From DASPSR01 sp035516175 (lineage in GTDB: Bacteria; Nitrospirota; UBA9217): a stretch of 35,188 nt of DNA. The notes under the pieces are model-generated. The model saw nothing but the letters and a program-made list of their open reading frames with translations. It was not told the DNA's origin and searched no databases. The stretch spans positions 1 through 35,188 of the forward strand of contig DATJAO010000004.1 of NCBI GenBank assembly GCA_035516175.1. The letters run 5' to 3'. Shown here in pieces: positions 24,703 through 32,046 of this stretch. Within the stretch, counting starts at the first letter, position 1. Each line of letters opens with the position of its first letter. Position numbers and translations under genes: made by a program.

Positions 24703-25505
24703 TTCAGGAGCACCAGTGCTTCTTCCAAGCGCGACAATCTGACGGCAGGCTCAGCCACAACGGTCTGAAACGCGCTAGCCTCGTGTCTGGTGACCTTGGT
24801 CACCGTGGCGACGGGGAGTCCCTTGGGATAGATGCCATCGAGTCCCGAGGTGACGAGCAGGTCGCCTTCCTGGATGTCGGCATAGTAAGAAACGTACTTC
24901 AGAGCGCAGGTGATGATCTTGCCCTCGAGCAGTCCCTCTTCTCTGTTCCTCTGAACCCTGACGGCGAGCGTGCTCCCGGGGTCCGTGAGGAGGATCACCT
25001 TTGCCGTACCTGAGAGCACAGCCTGGACTCTCCCGACGATGCCTGTCGGTGCGATCACCGCCATGTCTTTTTGGATGCCGTCGTCTGCCCCTTTGTTGAT
25101 CGTTACGGTGCGCGAAGAGGGAGACGATTCTTTGGCGATCACCTGTGCCATGACTGATGTCGGGGGATGCAGCTTCCTGAAGCCCAATAGCTCGCGCAAG
25201 CGTTCGTTCTCGATGATAAGTTCGTTCGTGATGGAATTCTCGAGCTTCAACTGCGCTGTCTCTTCTTTCAAACGTCCATTCTCTCGCTGCGTATGAATGA
25301 GGAAAATATACCCTTTGGCAGCGGATTCCGCGAAGCGAAAGGGACTGGTGATGACGCGTTCAAAAAAGCCGGATACTGCGAGGACCGGCTTCTCCATGAA
25401 TGTAAACCGTCCAGCCTTCACCTGGAAGGTGATGAGCCAGAACAGAATCATGAAGAGGATGAACAGAATAAGAAATTTTTTATGCTTTACGATAAACTCA
25501 GACAT
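24699..25505 (-). CDS. mreC: Rod-shape determining protein MreC
   Basis: This 268-residue bitopic protein links MreB filaments to the periplasmic synthases. It has a short cytoplasmic N-terminus, a transmembrane helix (about 10-28), a coiled coil (about 70-108, ENGRLKEETAQLKLEN) and a periplasmic beta domain with GIVGRVQAVL, VLLTDPGS and LVTSGLDGIYPKGLPV. It starts 17 nt after mreB. No obvious Shine-Dalgarno is seen at the ATG, so coupling to mreB translation is possible. Confidence 0.95.
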   Translation of the reverse strand: MSEFIVKHKKFLILFILFMILFWLITFQVKAGRFTFMEKPVLAVSGFFERVITSPFRFAESAAKGYIFLIHTQRENGRLKEETAQLKLENSITNELIIENERLRELLGFRKLHPPTSVMAQVIAKESSPSSRTVTINKGADDGIQKDMAVIAPTGIVGRVQAVLSGTAKVILLTDPGSTLAVRVQRNREEGLLEGKIITCALKYVSYYADIQEGDLLVTSGLDGIYPKGLPVATVTKVTRHEASAFQTVVAEPAVRLSRLEEALVLLK

Positions 25506-25522
25506 TCGGACAGACGCTTGTT

Positions 25523-26548
25523 CTACATGATTACCTTTTTCAGAATTTCTTCATCATCGAGCACCTTGCCGGCGCCGAGCGCCACGCAAGTAAGGGGATC
25601 TTCTGCAATAATGATGGGGAGCGATGTCTCCTCACGGAGGAAGACGTCCAAGCCCTTGAGCAGTGCTCCGCCGCCCGCGAGCACGATCCCTTTGTCCACA
25701 ATGTCGGCCGAGAGTTCCGGAGGTGTGTTCTCGAGCGCGAGCTTTATCCCGTTTAAAATTTGACTGACCGGCTCAGCGAGCGACTCGCGGACCTCGCTGT
25801 CGTCGAGGATCAGCGTCTTGGGGATGCCTGAAACCAGGTCGCGGCCTTTGATCTCCATGGTCTGCCGGGTACTGTCCGTTTTATACGCAGATCCGATCTC
25901 GAGCTTGATAGACTCGGCCATCATCTCGCCGATAAGCAGATTGTATTTGCGCTTGATGTAATTGATGATCGCCTCGTCCATTTTGTCCCCCCCCACCCGG
26001 ATGGCCTTGCTGTAGACCACGCCATCCATGGAGATGACGGCTATATCCGTGGTGCCGCCGCCGATGTCCACGATCATGTTGCCCGAAGGCTCTGATATGG
26101 GAAGACCGGTCCCGATGGCTGCGGCCACGGGTTCTTCGATGAGGTAGACATCGCGCCCTCCCGACGTGATGGCTGCGTCCTTGACCGCGCGCTGTTCGAC
26201 CTGCGTGATCCCCGAAGGAACGCCGATCACGATGCGGGGCCGCATGAAGGACTTCCGGTTGTGCACTCGCTGGATGAAGTATTTGAGCATCTCGCCGGTT
26301 ATGTCGAAGTCAGAAATCACGCCATCCTTGATCGGGCGTATCGTCTTGACATCGCCTGGCGTGCGGCCGAGCATCCGCTTGGCTTCAGCACCTACGGCAA
26401 GCACCCTGCCGGTTTTCGCTGAGATGGCGACGACAGAAGGCTCGTTGCACACGATGCCCTTGCCCTTGACATACACAAGTGTATTGGCCGTACCCAGATC
26501 GATGGCCATGTCGTTCGAAAACCAACCCATAATAGTGTTGATGAACAT
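25523..26548 (-). CDS. mreB: Rod-shape determining actin homologue MreB
   Basis: This 341-residue actin-like ATPase forms membrane-bound filaments that direct cell-wall elongation. The phosphate-1 motif AIDLGTANTLVYVKGKGIV near the N-terminus, VDIGGGTTDIAVIS (phosphate 2), and IVLAGGGALLKGLD (adenosine) are intact. MFINTIMGWFSND forms the usual amphipathic membrane-binding N-terminus. AAGGAG is about 12 bases upstream of ATG 26548; ATG 26530 is less likely because it would remove part of that helix. It heads the mreBCD-mrdA-rodA set, 143 nt after the RDD gene. Confidence 0.97.
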   Translation of the reverse strand: MFINTIMGWFSNDMAIDLGTANTLVYVKGKGIVCNEPSVVAISAKTGRVLAVGAEAKRMLGRTPGDVKTIRPIKDGVISDFDITGEMLKYFIQRVHNRKSFMRPRIVIGVPSGITQVEQRAVKDAAITSGGRDVYLIEEPVAAAIGTGLPISEPSGNMIVDIGGGTTDIAVISMDGVVYSKAIRVGGDKMDEAIINYIKRKYNLLIGEMMAESIKLEIGSAYKTDSTRQTMEIKGRDLVSGIPKTLILDDSEVRESLAEPVSQILNGIKLALENTPPELSADIVDKGIVLAGGGALLKGLDVFLREETSLPIIIAEDPLTCVALGAGKVLDDEEILKKVIM

Positions 26549-26691
26549 CGTTAGAAAAGGCTCCTTTCGAAATGCAAGATCACGTAGTGAGGCACAGGGA
26601 CCGGCGGACCGATACCGTCAAAGCCGGCCCATGGACCCGAGACCTTCTGAGATTTAATCTCTCTTGACATCTGTTCGTGCTGCAGAAGATG

Positions 26692-27177
26692 CTACATATC
26701 ACGTGGTATCGTGTCCTTTTGCTCCTCTACAACCGAAGGAGGAGATGTTTGTATGTCGGGCTTCTCGTCTGTAGAAGATGACAGGACTGCCGAAACGACC
26801 CATGTCCGAGCCAGCATATCGCCGATCCTCATCCCCCGCTCGTCGCCGATGGCGGTGAGGCACTCGATGCCGAGCGCGAGGGGGCCGAGGAGCCAGCCGG
26901 CGTAGGGGATTAGAAACAGCATAAAGGCAAGTGCGAGCGGAACGTTTCTGATGATCGATTCCCGGTAGGTCATCGTCTTCTCCCCTTCCAACGGGGCGAC
27001 CCGGAGACCAATCAGTTTCTTGGCCGTACTCTGCCCCTCGAACAACCCGTCGCGGATGAGCAGGTAACCGGCAGCGGAGAGGAAACCGAGAACATCCGGA
27101 AGCCGTGCCAGCCCGATGACAAGCAAGAGATCAACAAATCCTGCAACCGCTCTCGTTGTGAGGTCCGCCTTCTGCAA
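26692..27177 (-). CDS. RDD-family membrane protein
   Basis: This 161-residue small membrane protein has the RDD-domain pattern: an arginine/aspartate-bearing first segment (TTRAVAGFVDLLLVIG), then DGLFEGQSTAKKLIGLRV, RESIIRNVPLAL and a closing GRRxGD-like motif (RGMRIGDMLART). RDD proteins are mostly uncharacterised; some are linked to ion transport. The C-terminal ~30 residues are polar and cytoplasmic-looking. The start is TTG at 27177, supported by AGGAGG four bases upstream and a good promoter. It lies upstream of mreB in the same direction. Confidence 0.85.
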   Translation of the reverse strand: MQKADLTTRAVAGFVDLLLVIGLARLPDVLGFLSAAGYLLIRDGLFEGQSTAKKLIGLRVAPLEGEKTMTYRESIIRNVPLALAFMLFLIPYAGWLLGPLALGIECLTAIGDERGMRIGDMLARTWVVSAVLSSSTDEKPDIQTSPPSVVEEQKDTIPRDM

Positions 27178-27197
27178 TGAGCCTCCTAAACCGATAC

Positions 27198-27226
27198 ATG
27201 ATAACAGAACAAAAAGTTTATTTCAA
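27198..27226 (-). promoter_or_regulatory. Sigma-70-like promoter of the RDD-mre block
   Basis: On the minus strand TTGAAA (27226-27221), a 17-nt spacer and TATCAT (27203-27198) place a start near 27191, some 14 nt before the TTG start of the RDD gene. It may drive the whole block. Confidence 0.62.
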
Positions 27227-27340
27227 GCGTAAAAGTAAATCCGGTCCCGTTGAAGTAATGACAAAAAAAGGGAAAATCCGTTCGGAGAGGTCTCTCTGCT
27301 GGACTAATTGGAGGGGGAAGATATACTGTAAAAAATCCAG

Positions 27341-28069
27341 TTGCACGAACATATAACTATGCCTAATCACGAAGATGGCGGACTTTCACAGCATTTTGCT
27401 CTATCGTGGGAGAGGTTTATCCCTTTCCTTCAATGGCGTCACCTGGTGGGCGTGCTCCTTCTGATTGCCTACAGCCTTATCGATATGCATCATATCAAGA
27501 AAATCGTCAAAATGAGCAAGCCTGAAACCGCCGTCCTTGCCGTTACCTTCGTAGCGACCCTGTTAGTAGAGCTCGAGTTCGCCATTTATATCGGCGTCAT
27601 CCTTTCGTCACTGCTCTACCTCAACCGCACCTCCCCATCCGCGCATCATCAACTTAGTGCTTGACCCCGACAGCAACCGGCGGGGATTCATCAACATTCA
27701 GAAAAGACCTTCACCCGAATGTCACTACCTCAAGATCGTCCGCATCGATCGATGGATCCATGTTTTTCGGCTGTGAACCACATCGCCGAATAGCTGCATA
27801 TCATCACCAAACAAAACCCTGAGCAGATCCACATCCTCATTGTGGGAGGCGACATCAATTTCATCGATGTCGCCGGATGCGAAATGCTCACCAATGAAGC
27901 CCATCATCTGCATCTAAGCCGCAGAGAGCTGTATCTTTGCTCGCTCAAGGGAGAGGTCATGGATGTCGTGAGACGAGGAGGTTACCTCGATCGCATCGGA
28001 CATAAGAATGTTTTCCGGACCAAGAGCGAGGCGCTCAGGAAGATCGTCTTCATCAGATTCGATCCCTAA
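27341..28069 (+). pseudogene. Decayed SulP-family anion transporter (C-terminal part with STAS domain)
   Basis: Only the last membrane segments and the STAS domain of a SulP transporter remain. From about 27413 one frame reads GVLLLIAYSLIDMHHIKKI and ETAVLAVTFVATLLVELEF, typical of SulP. The frame then breaks several times. There is one extra C in the CCCC run 27633-27636, then a duplicated CGAT at 27746-27753 (after LKIVRID), then about 2 nt missing near 27770 (GSMFFG/AVNHIAE), and an in-frame TAG at 27791-27793. The last frame (to 28069) gives the STAS end, with DVAGCEMLTNEA and a C-terminus at FIRFDP. The N-terminal two-thirds of the gene is absent. The lesions were located against remembered SulP consensus, so exact positions may shift by a few bases. 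Confidence 0.85.
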
Positions 28070-28324
28070 CGGTGCCGCGTCAGCAAGGTCCGAATCTTCA
28101 ACGAATGCCGGCAGATGCCCAGGGAGAATGGGATTTGGAGTCAGCAGTAGTCAATACCACCCGAAAAGAAATAGAGCTTTTTTTGTCCATAAGGTGTATA
28201 ATTAATCAATTATTATAAGACAGAGAAGAGTAGATTCTAACAGCCTTCGAATCCGCACAACTTAATATGGAATTCATTGTTCATGGCCTTGAGAAATAAA
28301 TCCAGTGAATTAAAAGGAGGGTAT

Positions 28325-28726
28325 ATGCTCGAAAAAGTTTCTGCGGGTGAGAATATTGCCTCGTATTGTACAAAGTGCAAATTGATACTCGACCATACCA
28401 TCGTTGCCATTAACGGTGAAGAAATTGCCAAGGTAAAATGCATGACTTGCGGCAGTACGCACAAGTACCGGAGTGCTGCAGCCGTCGCCAAACCCCGCTC
28501 CCCGAGAAAGAAGGAGGACGCGGCAAAAGCGGGCGAAGTCCTCTGGGAAAACTGCATTGCTGAGGCAAAAGGAAAAGAGCGCACCTACGATATGGGAGGG
28601 AAATACCGCGTTGGTGATATTGTTTTGCACCATGTCTTCGGCAAGGGCGTCGTGCGGAAGCTCTACCTCAACAAGTGTGACGTGCTCTTCAAGGATAAAG
28701 AACGACTGATGGCGTCGTCAAACTAA
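28325..28726 (+). CDS. Zinc-ribbon protein with C-terminal Tudor/UvrD-CTD-like domain, function unknown
   Basis: This 133-residue protein has two domains. The N-terminal zinc ribbon carries C15-x2-C18 and C39-x2-C42 (YCTKCKLILDH...KCMTCGSTHKYR). A charged Ala/Lys linker (about 50-90) follows. The C-terminal SH3/Tudor-like fold (about 93-128) reads GDIVLHHVFGKGVVRKLY with DVLFKD, like the C-terminal domain of PcrA/UvrD helicases that contacts RNA polymerase, or a CarD-type module. The start is ATG at 28325 with AAAGGAGG about four bases upstream; an ATG at 28283 in the same frame lacks this. I recognise the architecture but know of no assigned function. A nucleic-acid or RNA-polymerase role is inference. 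Confidence 0.78.
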   Translation: MLEKVSAGENIASYCTKCKLILDHTIVAINGEEIAKVKCMTCGSTHKYRSAAAVAKPRSPRKKEDAAKAGEVLWENCIAEAKGKERTYDMGGKYRVGDIVLHHVFGKGVVRKLYLNKCDVLFKDKERLMASSN

Positions 28727-28896
28727 AAAATAATTTCACCATAGAGGGCGAAGTGCCCGTTATTCCTGCAGAATCGGGAATCCGAGGTTAGTATTTAATA
28801 AGCCCCTGCATTCCTTTCTGCAGAGGAATGATAATATGGAAGTGTCCTTATCGCCGGTGCGGTGAAATATATGTCTTTTCCCTTCTCTTTTCAGAA

Positions 28897-30075
28897 ATGC
28901 ACAAAACCAAAATCCTCATCACTTGTCCCAAGGGGATACCTCCCCTTCTGAAGCAAGAACTGCAAGCCTTGAAGTTTCCCATTCTTTCGGAGACCGTTGC
29001 CAGCATCGAGACCGAAGGCGTCTTTAGCGATACGTACGCGCTTAACCTCTCACTTCGAACCGGACACCGCGTGCTTTTCCTGCTTAAAAAATTCAAAGCG
29101 CAAAATGCTGACGAGCTGTACCGCGCCCTGTACGGCGTGAACTGGGAAGACTACATTTCAGAAGATGGATACCTCTGTGTGACATCAGGTGTTGAGAACA
29201 AAACGATCAAAGACTCGCGCTATGCAAGCTTGAAGTGCAAGGATGCCATTGTGGATAGGATCAAGGAAAAGCGGGGAAAGCGGCCCGATTCAGGTCCTGA
29301 ACGGGACCGGTCCGTGGTGCATCTCTACTGGAAGGATGAGCAGTGTGCCGTCTACCTTGATACGTCGGGAGAACCGCTTTCCCGACGCGGGTACCGTAAG
29401 ATCCCGCTCACGGCGCCCTTGCAGGAAACGCTTGCCGCCGCCATTGTCCTGTCAACTGGCTGGAACGGAAATGGAAACTTCATCAACCCCATGTGCGGCA
29501 GCGGAACGCTCGCCATCGAAGCGGCGCTAATCGGCCTGAAACGGGCACCGGGGCTTCTGCGGCGCAACTTCGGGTTCATGCATATTAAAGGATTTAGCGA
29601 ATCACTCTGGAATGAAGTGCGCGAAAAGGCAAAACAACAAGTAAGACGCTCTTTTGCCGGCGGAATCAATGCTACGGACATCAGCCCTGAAGCAGTGGAC
29701 GCAGCGAAAAAGAACGCGGTCACAGCTGGTGTAGAGCATTTGATCGAATTCAGTGTGTGCGATTACGCTGATACACCTTTGCCCGGGGGTGGCATCATCG
29801 TGATGAATCCGGCTTACGGTGAGCGGATGGGAGAGATCGCGAAGCTTGAAGAGACCTACAAAGGCATCGGGGATTTCTTCAAGCAGAAGTGCAAGGGTTA
29901 TATAGGCTACGTGTTCACGGGAAATCCGGCTCTTGCCAAGAAGGTGAGCCTGAAGTCGAAACGAAGCATTCCATTCTTTAACAGCGGCATCGAGTGCAGG
30001 CTGCTCGAGTATGAGCTATATGAGGGGACGAGGAAGACGAAAAAGCCTATGGAGTCGAAATCTGTCCCCTTATGA
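28897..30075 (+). CDS. THUMP-domain rRNA/RNA methyltransferase (RlmL N-terminal-like)
   Basis: This 392-residue protein resembles the N-terminal methyltransferase unit of RlmL (23S rRNA m2G2445) and the UPF0020 family. An N-terminal THUMP-containing part covers about 1-150. The Rossmann methyltransferase has NPMCGSGTLAIEAALIG (motif I) and MNPAYGERMG in the place of the catalytic NPPYGER. The second Pro is Ala here, which some homologues tolerate. The frame is open to ATG 28828, but I chose ATG 28897 (MHKTKILITCPKG) as matching the family N-terminus; neither start has good Shine-Dalgarno spacing. It ends 27 nt before a convergent aminotransferase gene. Confidence 0.85.
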   Translation: MHKTKILITCPKGIPPLLKQELQALKFPILSETVASIETEGVFSDTYALNLSLRTGHRVLFLLKKFKAQNADELYRALYGVNWEDYISEDGYLCVTSGVENKTIKDSRYASLKCKDAIVDRIKEKRGKRPDSGPERDRSVVHLYWKDEQCAVYLDTSGEPLSRRGYRKIPLTAPLQETLAAAIVLSTGWNGNGNFINPMCGSGTLAIEAALIGLKRAPGLLRRNFGFMHIKGFSESLWNEVREKAKQQVRRSFAGGINATDISPEAVDAAKKNAVTAGVEHLIEFSVCDYADTPLPGGGIIVMNPAYGERMGEIAKLEETYKGIGDFFKQKCKGYIGYVFTGNPALAKKVSLKSKRSIPFFNSGIECRLLEYELYEGTRKTKKPMESKSVPL

Positions 30076-30102
30076 AAAGTATGGTCGATCAGGAAGAGCA
30101 AT

Positions 30103-31404
30103 TTATGCACTCTTGAGATATTCGATGATTTTTTCTCGGACGGTCTCGAATATCTGTTCAAACCTCGCTTCGTCGTTCTCCAGGAGCGTTATTCTGAAGC
30201 CCTTCAGATTGCAGTTGAACCCTGTGAGCGGTACCACGCAGATTCCCGTTGTTGCGAGCAGATAATAGACAAATCTCTTATCGAGGGCCACGTCTCTCGT
30301 GATTTTCTCGACGTACTCTTTTACCTCTTTATCTTTTACCGGTAGAGACTGTTGCCCGTTGAGTACCCCCTCTTCGAACATCACGGTCATATAAAAAGCA
30401 CCATTAGTCCTGTTGACGACGATCCCTCTTATGTCTTTCAGCAGATCATAGGCGATGTTAGAACGCCGCTCATATCTTTTATTCCGCTGCTCAACATGGT
30501 CCTTAAACCGGCTGTCCCCGAAGATCCTCGGGATCACCTTCTGCGGCAGCGTAGTGGAGCAGACCTCGAGCATCTTGTCGTCGAGGATGCTCTTCACATA
30601 TTTTGTGAATAGCGGGTCGTTCTTGGCGTTATACACCTCGATCCAGCCGCACCGGGAGCCGGGCCAGGGGAGCTCCTTTGAAATGCCCTTCATCGAGATA
30701 CCGCACACCTTGCCGATCACTTCAGCGAGCGGCACCGCCTTTTTCCCGTTATAGGCCATATTGATGTAAATCTCGTCGCAGACGATGAACAGATCGTATT
30801 CCTCCGCGATGTTGACGATCTCCTGGACCACCTCTTTGGGATATACTGCGCCCGTGGGGTTGTCGGGGTTGATGATAAGGATCCCGGAGATCGCTGGGTT
30901 ATACTTTACTTTCATGCGCAGATCATTGAGATCGGGATACCAGAGGTAGTGCGGATCGAGGTTGTAAGAGATATACTCGGCACCAGCGTGCGCGGCTTCG
31001 GCGGATGAGTGCGTACTGTAGGCCGGGCTTGGTCCGATCACTCGGTATTCCTTTCTGAGCTGGCCATAGATCTTGCTGATGGCGTCGCCCAGTCCGTTGA
31101 AGAATATGATGTCCTCTTTTGTGATCTTGACGTTCCCGTTCTTGTTCGACATCTGTGCCAGAAACTCACGTGTCGCCTCCAAGCCCTTCGTCGGCGAATA
31201 GGCATAGGAGGAGTCGTCGCGATTGGCCTCGATGATGATCTCCTTGATCCAATCAGGGATCTTTTCACCTTTTTGCACGGGGTCGCCGATGTTCTCCCAG
31301 ATGATCTCGCGCCCGAGGTTGCCAAATCCCTTGGCAACGGCAACGATTTCCCTAATCTCGTATTTTAATTCGTCTGCACCGATCGAAACAATATTATTTC
31401 TCAT
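30103..31404 (-). CDS. Class I/II PLP-dependent aminotransferase
   Basis: This 433-residue fold-type-I aminotransferase has INPDNPTGAVYP (N182), VCDEIY (D210) and a Schiff-base lysine at K243 in KGISKELPWPGSRCGW, with R251 for the PLP phosphate. The usual tyrosine pocket and C-terminal arginine (KGFRITLL) are present. The ELPWPGSRCGW stretch differs from the common SKxxxMPGxRxGW by a longer, tryptophan-containing loop. Substrate is not clear; aspartate, alanine or methionine/aromatic 2-oxoacid transamination are all possible. The start is ATG with GGAAG four bases upstream. It is a single-gene unit with its own promoter. Confidence 0.88.
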   Translation of the reverse strand: MRNNIVSIGADELKYEIREIVAVAKGFGNLGREIIWENIGDPVQKGEKIPDWIKEIIIEANRDDSSYAYSPTKGLEATREFLAQMSNKNGNVKITKEDIIFFNGLGDAISKIYGQLRKEYRVIGPSPAYSTHSSAEAAHAGAEYISYNLDPHYLWYPDLNDLRMKVKYNPAISGILIINPDNPTGAVYPKEVVQEIVNIAEEYDLFIVCDEIYINMAYNGKKAVPLAEVIGKVCGISMKGISKELPWPGSRCGWIEVYNAKNDPLFTKYVKSILDDKMLEVCSTTLPQKVIPRIFGDSRFKDHVEQRNKRYERRSNIAYDLLKDIRGIVVNRTNGAFYMTVMFEEGVLNGQQSLPVKDKEVKEYVEKITRDVALDKRFVYYLLATTGICVVPLTGFNCNLKGFRITLLENDEARFEQIFETVREKIIEYLKSA

Positions 31405-31493
31405 GACACTTCCAAATGTCAGATGCCCGGCAGTCTGCTACCAGGGAAAAGACATACCCTCCGTAATGATTTATGAATGCTTATAATTTTACT

Positions 31494-31522
31494 ATATTAC
31501 TAAAAGTGCTAGGCAGTGTAAA
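31494..31522 (-). promoter_or_regulatory. Putative promoter of the aminotransferase
   Basis: On the minus strand TTTACA (31522-31517), a 17-nt spacer and TAATAT (31499-31494) place a start near 31487, leaving an ~83-nt leader. Confidence 0.48.
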
Positions 31523-31843
31523 GATATTTATTATCATGGCGGCGTCAGCACCGTTTCCGCAACACGAAAATAAAACGTTATCTGCTTTACAAGCAGAGCT
31601 AACCATGATATTTTTAAAGAAAGCGCGATGCAGCGTTGCAGTAGCTCTCGCTAGTTAAGTAGAGGTTCAGTTTTTGCCAAAATAGCAACAAGCATCTTAA
31701 AAGTCAATAACACGAATGACACCAAAAGGACGAATTACAAGATAAAAAATAAGCGACAATGGATCTCATTCGTGGTATTCGAATAATTCGTGAAACTAGT
31801 GCTTTATTCTTTAGTTTCGGCTTGTCGAAATGAGGAGGAGCTC
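31523..31843. other. Non-coding gap with hairpin and ATTCGTG repeats
   Basis: No credible gene is seen here. TCTGCTT (31581-31587) pairs with AAGCAGA (31591-31597) around TAC, without a T-run. CACGAATGA (31711-31719) is inverted to TCATTCGTG (31766-31774), and ATTCGTG recurs near 31786. A 61-residue open frame at 31473-31658 has no Shine-Dalgarno or recognisable motif. Confidence 0.5.
31711..31795. repeat. ATTCGTG intergenic repeat cluster
   Basis: CACGAATGA at 31711-31719 faces TCATTCGTG at 31766-31774, and TAATTCGTG follows near 31784-31792. The same unit occurs on the minus strand at 13591-13620. Confidence 0.42.
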
Positions 31844-31973
31844 ATGCTGAAGACCATACTTGCAAAAAAGCACATGTCTTAGTCTAGTCTCGGTTCTTTT
31901 CTCGCTAATCGTGTTCTTCAGCGTGGAAATTGAAAAGCTGATCAAACGGTCTCAAAAACAACCCCTTTGTTGA
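31844..31973 (+). pseudogene. Small single-helix membrane protein with a frameshift at an A6 run
   Basis: ATG 31844 has a strong GAGGAGG five to six bases upstream, but its frame stops at TAG 31880-31882 after 12 codons. The +1 frame from about 31875 is open to TGA 31971-31973. It reads CLSLVSVLFSLIVFFSVEIE and then a basic tail ending in KQPLC, a clear transmembrane helix. Removing one A from the run at 31864-31869 joins the two into a ~42-residue protein of the kind MLKTILAK plus helix plus basic tail. It may be a pseudogene, a sequencing error at the homopolymer, or a phase-variable gene. I do not recognise the family. Confidence 0.5.
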
Positions 31974-32023
31974 TTGCGTTTTCATATGGTTTAAACTATC
32001 CTGTTATTATCACTATTTGTCTA

Positions 32024-32040
32024 CTCCTGCTTTCAGGAGG
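32024..32040 (+). promoter_or_regulatory. Hairpin covering the Shine-Dalgarno of the epimerase gene
   Basis: CTCCTG (32024-32029) pairs perfectly with CAGGAG (32034-32039) around the loop CTTT. It takes up most of the AGGAGG Shine-Dalgarno (32035-32040) seven bases before ATG 32047. This could limit translation of the epimerase-GGDEF pair or act as a simple temperature-sensitive switch. Confidence 0.5.
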
Positions 32041-32046
32041 TGATTT

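Noticed and set aside
31473..31658. 61-codon plus-strand frame in the gap before the small membrane protein
   Set aside because: No Shine-Dalgarno, no recognisable motif and composition like the surrounding non-coding DNA. It also overlaps the aminotransferase promoter region.
31862..31882. Programmed -1 frameshift at A-AAA-AAG in the small membrane protein
   Set aside because: The heptamer is in the right phase, but slipping back one base leads to a stop within a few codons. The transmembrane frame needs the opposite shift, so homopolymer length change is the better explanation.
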